64,000 nt of DNA, taken from contig JAJFKP010000049.1 in NCBI GenBank assembly GCA_021773135.1, positions 33,641-97,640 of the forward strand. Direction: 5' to 3'. Position numbers and translations under genes: made by a program. The notes beneath the pieces are model-generated. The model searched no databases and was not told where the DNA came from. It was given only the letters and a program-made list of their open reading frames with translations. Below, piece after piece: positions 60,610 to 64,000 of this stretch (position 1 is its first letter; every line of letters starts with the position of its first letter). Origin of the DNA: Woeseiaceae bacterium. GTDB taxonomy: Bacteria; Pseudomonadota; Gammaproteobacteria; Steroidobacterales; Woeseiaceae.

Positions 60610-62114
60610 TGGCGGATAGCCGGGAGCGACCGATTTCTATCGCCATGCTGGCACTGGGCGGCCAGGGCGGCGGCGTGCTGACCGGCTGGATGGTCGGTAC
60701 GGCCGAGGCTAACGGCTATATTGCACAGTCAACATACGTTGCCGGCGTCGCCCAGCGTACCGGGGCGACCGTCTACTGTGTAGAGCTGTTCCCGAAAAGC
60801 AGCCTTGGCAGCTCGGGCCAGCTGCCCGTGTTTACGCCGTACCCGATTCCCGGCGACGTCGATCTTGTCATCGCCGGCGAAATGGCCGAAACAGCGCGCG
60901 CTATTGAGAAAGGATTTGTCACGCCGAATATTTCAACGCTTATCGCCAGCAGTCACCGCGTGTACTCGATGCCTGAGAAAGAGGCATTGGGAGATGGCAT
61001 CGTCGATTTGTCGCCGTTGACTGAGATCGCCGCTAAAGCGTCGAAGAATTTTATATGTTTCGATATGCAGGCCGCGGCCGACGCGACGGGAAGCATCATC
61101 AGCTCGGTAATCCTGGGTGCCATTGCTGCCAGTGGTGCACTACCGTTTGCCCGCGAGGCGTTTGAAGAAACGATCCGGCAAACCGGCAAAGCGGTTGAGG
61201 CAAATTTGCGGGGTTTTGCAGCCGGCTTTGAAGGTGCCGCCATGCCCGCTGCGCCGGTGGAAGCCGCTGTGATGGAGACTGCGGAAGCCGCGGGCCCGAA
61301 CGGTCAGGCGCTCACAAAACGCATTCAACAGACATTGCCGCCGCCTGCACAGAACATGGCGCTGCACGGTGCGCTGCGCACACTTGAATACCAGGACCTG
61401 CGCTACGCAAATCAGTATCTCGACAAAATTGAAACGATGGCTGGTGTCGATAGTGCAGCAGGCAACTACGCACTGACAACCGAAGTCGCACGGCAACTTG
61501 CGCTGCAGATGTGCTACGAGGATACGATTCGTGTTGCAGACTTGAAGACCCGCGGCGCTCGATTCGATCGTATTCGCGAGCATGTCGCGGCGGCGCCCGA
61601 TCAGCCGGTACATGTAATTGAGTATTTTCATCCTCGCGTTGAGGAAATTGCGGATACGTTGCCCGCTGCACTGGGCGAATGGTTGCTTAAGTCGCATCGC
61701 GCGCGGGGGTTTGCCGCACGCTTCTTCAGCAAAGGGAGAAATATCACGACAACGAACCTGTCCGGTTTTCTCATACTGCACCTGCTTGCGAAACTCAGGC
61801 GACTAAGGCGTGGCACCTATCGCTATGGTGTACAGCAGCAGCTCATCGACGACTGGCTTGATCGTGTTACTCAGGCAGCGCAAAGCGACTACGATTACGC
61901 TCTCTCGATCGCACACTGCATCGAGATCGTGAAGGGATACGGCGAGACCTACGAACGCGGTCTCAACCGTTATCGAGCAACGCTTGATTCAGCCTGCAGG
62001 CTCCCGGACGAGCGCCGCGGTGATGCCGTGCGCCAGCTGCATCGGGCGGCACTGGCAGATGAACAGGGCCGGGTTTTTGCGGATGCGCTCGCCAGCCTGG
62101 ATGCAGCGGCATGA
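60609..62114 (+). CDS. iorB: Indolepyruvate oxidoreductase, beta-type subunit with C-terminal extension
   Basis: 501 residues from a GTG at 60609, overlapping the TAG of iorA by one base. Residues 1 to about 190 form the gamma-type domain of 2-oxoacid:acceptor oxidoreductases (AMLALGGQGGGVLTGWMVGTAEA near 15, TYVAGVAQRTGATVYCVEL near 43). The remaining 300 residues are a helical extension of the DUF6537 kind, which is common in aerobic IOR enzymes that use quinone or flavoprotein acceptors instead of ferredoxin. It partners with iorA. A longer frame starting at 60537 lies inside iorA and is not used. Confidence 0.88.
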   Translation: MADSRERPISIAMLALGGQGGGVLTGWMVGTAEANGYIAQSTYVAGVAQRTGATVYCVELFPKSSLGSSGQLPVFTPYPIPGDVDLVIAGEMAETARAIEKGFVTPNISTLIASSHRVYSMPEKEALGDGIVDLSPLTEIAAKASKNFICFDMQAAADATGSIISSVILGAIAASGALPFAREAFEETIRQTGKAVEANLRGFAAGFEGAAMPAAPVEAAVMETAEAAGPNGQALTKRIQQTLPPPAQNMALHGALRTLEYQDLRYANQYLDKIETMAGVDSAAGNYALTTEVARQLALQMCYEDTIRVADLKTRGARFDRIREHVAAAPDQPVHVIEYFHPRVEEIADTLPAALGEWLLKSHRARGFAARFFSKGRNITTTNLSGFLILHLLAKLRRLRRGTYRYGVQQQLIDDWLDRVTQAAQSDYDYALSIAHCIEIVKGYGETYERGLNRYRATLDSACRLPDERRGDAVRQLHRAALADEQGRVFADALASLDAAA

Positions 62115-62145
62115 GCGAGTTGGCGACAATCCTGGAGGATTTTCA

Positions 62146-62901
62146 ATGAGTTGGTTCGATGGCAAACACGCTCTTGTCACGGGCGGTGGCAGTGGCATCG
62201 GTGCAGCGATTGCCAAGATCATGATCGACAAAGGCGCCGTGGTCACGATCGTCGGTCGCAACGCCGATAAGCTGCAGGCTAAGGCCAGGGACCTCGGCGC
62301 ACGGTTCCACGTCTGCGATATCACGGATAGAGCGCTGGTTCGAACGTCGTTTGGTGCGGCTGTAGAAGAAAGTGGTCCAATCGATATCCTGGTCAACAAC
62401 GCCGGCGCCGCAATCGCGGCACCATTCGCGAAAATGGATGACGAGCATTGGGATAACATGGTTAACGTCAATCTGACCGGTGTTTACAACTGTACCAGGG
62501 TCGTTATAGATGGAATGCTGGAACAAGGCAGCGGACGGATTGTAAACGTGGCGAGCACCGCTGCACTAAGCGGGTATGCGTACGTGTCGGCCTACTGCGC
62601 GGCAAAGCACGGCGTCATCGGCATGACCAGGGCGCTCGCGCTGGAGTACGCAACGAAAGGCATCACTGTTAACGCCGTTTGTCCGGGATACACGGACACC
62701 GATATTGTCGCGCGCGCGATTGACAAAATTGTTTCGGCAACGGGACGCAGCAGGGAAGAAGCGCTTGCTGAACTGGAAAAAGCGAATCCTCAAGGCCGGC
62801 TGATTCAGCCGGAAGAAGTCGCCGATACGGTGGCCTGGTTGTGCCGGCAGGCGTCGGTTACGGGGCAGGCAATTGCTGTCGCCGGCGGCGAAGTGATGTG
62901 A
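62146..62901 (+). CDS. Short-chain dehydrogenase/reductase
   Basis: A 251-residue classical SDR. NAD(P) site [19 protein letters not shown] near 12-30, [11 protein letters not shown] near 83, the catalytic set in [22 protein letters not shown] (Ser, Y-x-x-x-K) near 137-158, and [11 protein letters not shown] near 181. GGAGG precedes the ATG; the long frame from 61984 overlaps iorB and is not the start. In a 2-aminobenzoyl-CoA or beta-oxidation-like set it would oxidise a 3-hydroxyacyl-CoA. It lies between iorB and enoyl-CoA hydratase on the same transcript. Confidence 0.88.
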   Translation: MSWFDGKHALVTGGGSGIGAAIAKIMIDKGAVVTIVGRNADKLQAKARDLGARFHVCDITDRALVRTSFGAAVEESGPIDILVNNAGAAIAAPFAKMDDEHWDNMVNVNLTGVYNCTRVVIDGMLEQGSGRIVNVASTAALSGYAYVSAYCAAKHGVIGMTRALALEYATKGITVNAVCPGYTDTDIVARAIDKIVSATGRSREEALAELEKANPQGRLIQPEEVADTVAWLCRQASVTGQAIAVAGGEVM

Positions 62902-62908
62902 GAGACCA

Positions 62909-63724
62909 ATGACCGAGCAACAAGAATTCAATCCTGAACATTTTCTCTGGCAACTCGATGCAGCCGGTGTGGCGACCGTTACCTTGAATCGGCCCGAGCG
63001 GAAAAACCCCTTAACATTCGAATCGTATGCGGAGCTGCGCGATACCTTCAGGGCACTGGTGACACAGAAGAATGTGAAGGCAGTCGTGATCACTGGAGCC
63101 GGCGAAAATTTCTGTTCCGGCGGTGATGTGCACGAGATCATCGGGCCGTTGACGAAAATGGAAATGCCCGAGCTGCTCAGGTTTACCCGGATGACCGGTG
63201 ACCTCGTGAAGGCGATCAGGCATTGTCCGCAACCGGTCATCAGCGCGATCGATGGCATATGCGCGGGCGCCGGGGCAGCGATCGCGATGGCGAGTGATCT
63301 TCGCTACGGCACGTCCCGTTCGAAAACGGCTTTTCTGTTTACGCGCGTCGGGCTCGCGGGTGCGGATATGGGTGCCTGCGCAATCCTGCCGCGCATCATA
63401 GGGCAGGGACGCGCATCGGAGCTGCTGTTTACCGGCCGATCAATGGCCGCAGACGAAGGTGAGCGCTGGGGCTGGTTCAATGCACTCGTCGAACCCGCTG
63501 ACCTGCTACAGCACGCGCATGCCATGGCGGCAAGGCTGGCCGCTGGGCCTAACTTCGCGCATGGCATCACCAAGAACCAGCTGAACCTCGAATGGGATAT
63601 GTCGCTCGATGCGGCCATCGAGGCGGAAGCGCAGGCGCAGGCAATCTGCATGCAGACGGCGGACTTTGATCGCGCGTACAACGCATTCGTGAAAAAAGAA
63701 AAACCCGTATTCGAGGGCGACTAG
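62909..63724 (+). CDS. Enoyl-CoA hydratase/isomerase-family protein
   Basis: 271 residues of the crotonase fold. [23 protein letters not shown] near 19-41, the oxyanion loops [15 protein letters not shown] near 66-80 and [20 protein letters not shown] near 110-129, and [18 protein letters not shown] near 147-164 in which Asp occupies a catalytic position. It hydrates or isomerises an acyl-CoA or cleaves a ring CoA ester. It starts eight bases after the SDR stop, and an acyl-CoA dehydrogenase gene follows after three bases, completing a beta-oxidation-like trio. Confidence 0.9.
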   Translation: MTEQQEFNPEHFLWQLDAAGVATVTLNRPERKNPLTFESYAELRDTFRALVTQKNVKAVVITGAGENFCSGGDVHEIIGPLTKMEMPELLRFTRMTGDLVKAIRHCPQPVISAIDGICAGAGAAIAMASDLRYGTSRSKTAFLFTRVGLAGADMGACAILPRIIGQGRASELLFTGRSMAADEGERWGWFNALVEPADLLQHAHAMAARLAAGPNFAHGITKNQLNLEWDMSLDAAIEAEAQAQAICMQTADFDRAYNAFVKKEKPVFEGD

Positions 63725-63727
63725 AGT

Positions 63728-64000
63728 ATGAGTGACAGGAGTTATCTCGACTGGCCGTTCCTGGACGAGGGGCATCGCCAACTAAAAGACGACCTTGATG
63801 CCTGGTGCGGGCAGCGCGAATTTCGGCACGACGGAGACGTGGACGATCTTTGCCGTAACCTGGTGGTCGACCTGGGCAAAGCGGGTATCCTCAAAAATTG
63901 TGTGCCGGCAGCCTGGGGAGGAGCGGCCGACCATCTGGACGTTCGCAGCCTCGCGCTGTGCCGGGAAACACTTGGTTATCACTCGGGCCTTGCCGATTTT
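63728..64000 (+). CDS. Acyl-CoA dehydrogenase, N-terminal part, cut by window edge
   Basis: Only 91 codons are present and the frame is open at the window's end. The segment DLCRNLVVDLGKAGILKNCVPAAWGGAADHLDVRSLALCRETLGYHSGLADF has the layout of the N-terminal helical domain of acyl-CoA dehydrogenases (L-x-x-x-G-h-L-x-h-x-x-P-x-x-x-G-G). It would dehydrogenate an acyl-CoA with FAD. The ATG lies three bases after the hydratase stop, so it is in the same operon. Confidence 0.8.
   Translation, partial: MSDRSYLDWPFLDEGHRQLKDDLDAWCGQREFRHDGDVDDLCRNLVVDLGKAGILKNCVPAAWGGAADHLDVRSLALCRETLGYHSGLADF

Overview
The window reads as chromosomal DNA of a heterotrophic, probably marine gammaproteobacterium. 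This rests on sodium/proton antiporters of the NhaD and NhaA types, large TonB-dependent receptors, many Tat- and lipobox-exported enzymes, REP-like palindromes and GC-leaning codon use. A Woeseia-like lineage is my guess and cannot be proven from this sequence. I see no tRNA, rRNA, CRISPR array, phage or insertion-sequence transposase.

Layout. 1-6.5 kb: a small methyltransferase, a small membrane protein and two large exported proteins on the minus strand (a di-haem lipoprotein with repeats, and a Calx-beta/DUF11-type surface protein). 6.5-16 kb: amino-acid permease plus aminotransferase, nhaD, a TerC-PGPGW fusion, an NmrA-like reductase, a Tat-exported RraA-like protein, a Tat-exported aminotransferase and a MITE-like inverted repeat. 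15.7-20.1 kb: marR-nhaA with an odd start, an AT-rich intergenic region with a 23-bp palindrome, and a stress-protein region. 20.3-24.4 kb: a decayed sugar-ABC permease, exported RidA plus creatininase, mscL and an Lrp-type regulator. 24.5-29 kb: a one-module HPPD-like dioxygenase facing an aminotransferase, then a three-gene exported operon containing a DUF6152-hydratase fusion. 29-48.7 kb: an AraC regulator diverges from a long co-directional run of 16 genes: TonB receptor, SnoaL-like lipoprotein, flavin amine oxidoreductase, sulfatase, MFS transporter, SDR, class III aminotransferase/phospho-lyase, sugar-kinase-like phosphotransferase, aldehyde dehydrogenase, both subunits of a tryptophan-tryptophylquinone (TTQ) amine dehydrogenase, two cytochromes c, DUF485 plus sodium:solute symporter, and an amidase. 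48.9-64 kb: a second TonB receptor, a penicillin-G-acylase-like amidohydrolase, phenylacetate-CoA ligase, kynureninase, 2-aminobenzoate-CoA ligase, a stand-alone RAM-domain protein, indolepyruvate oxidoreductase alpha and beta, SDR, enoyl-CoA hydratase and the start of an acyl-CoA dehydrogenase.

How it fits together (inference). Much of the window looks devoted to amines, amides and aromatic amino acids. Outer-membrane receptors bring in a substrate. Periplasmic or lipid-anchored hydrolases (sulfatase, amidase, penicillin acylase) release amines and aryl-acetates. Quinone and flavin dehydrogenases oxidise the amines and pass electrons to cytochromes c. Aldehyde dehydrogenase, PaaK, KynU, anthranilate-CoA ligase and IorAB then funnel the carbon into CoA thioesters. 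The most unusual elements are the TTQ dehydrogenase operon without its usual maturation genes, the exported DUF6152-hydratase fusion, and nhaA with no standard start codon.
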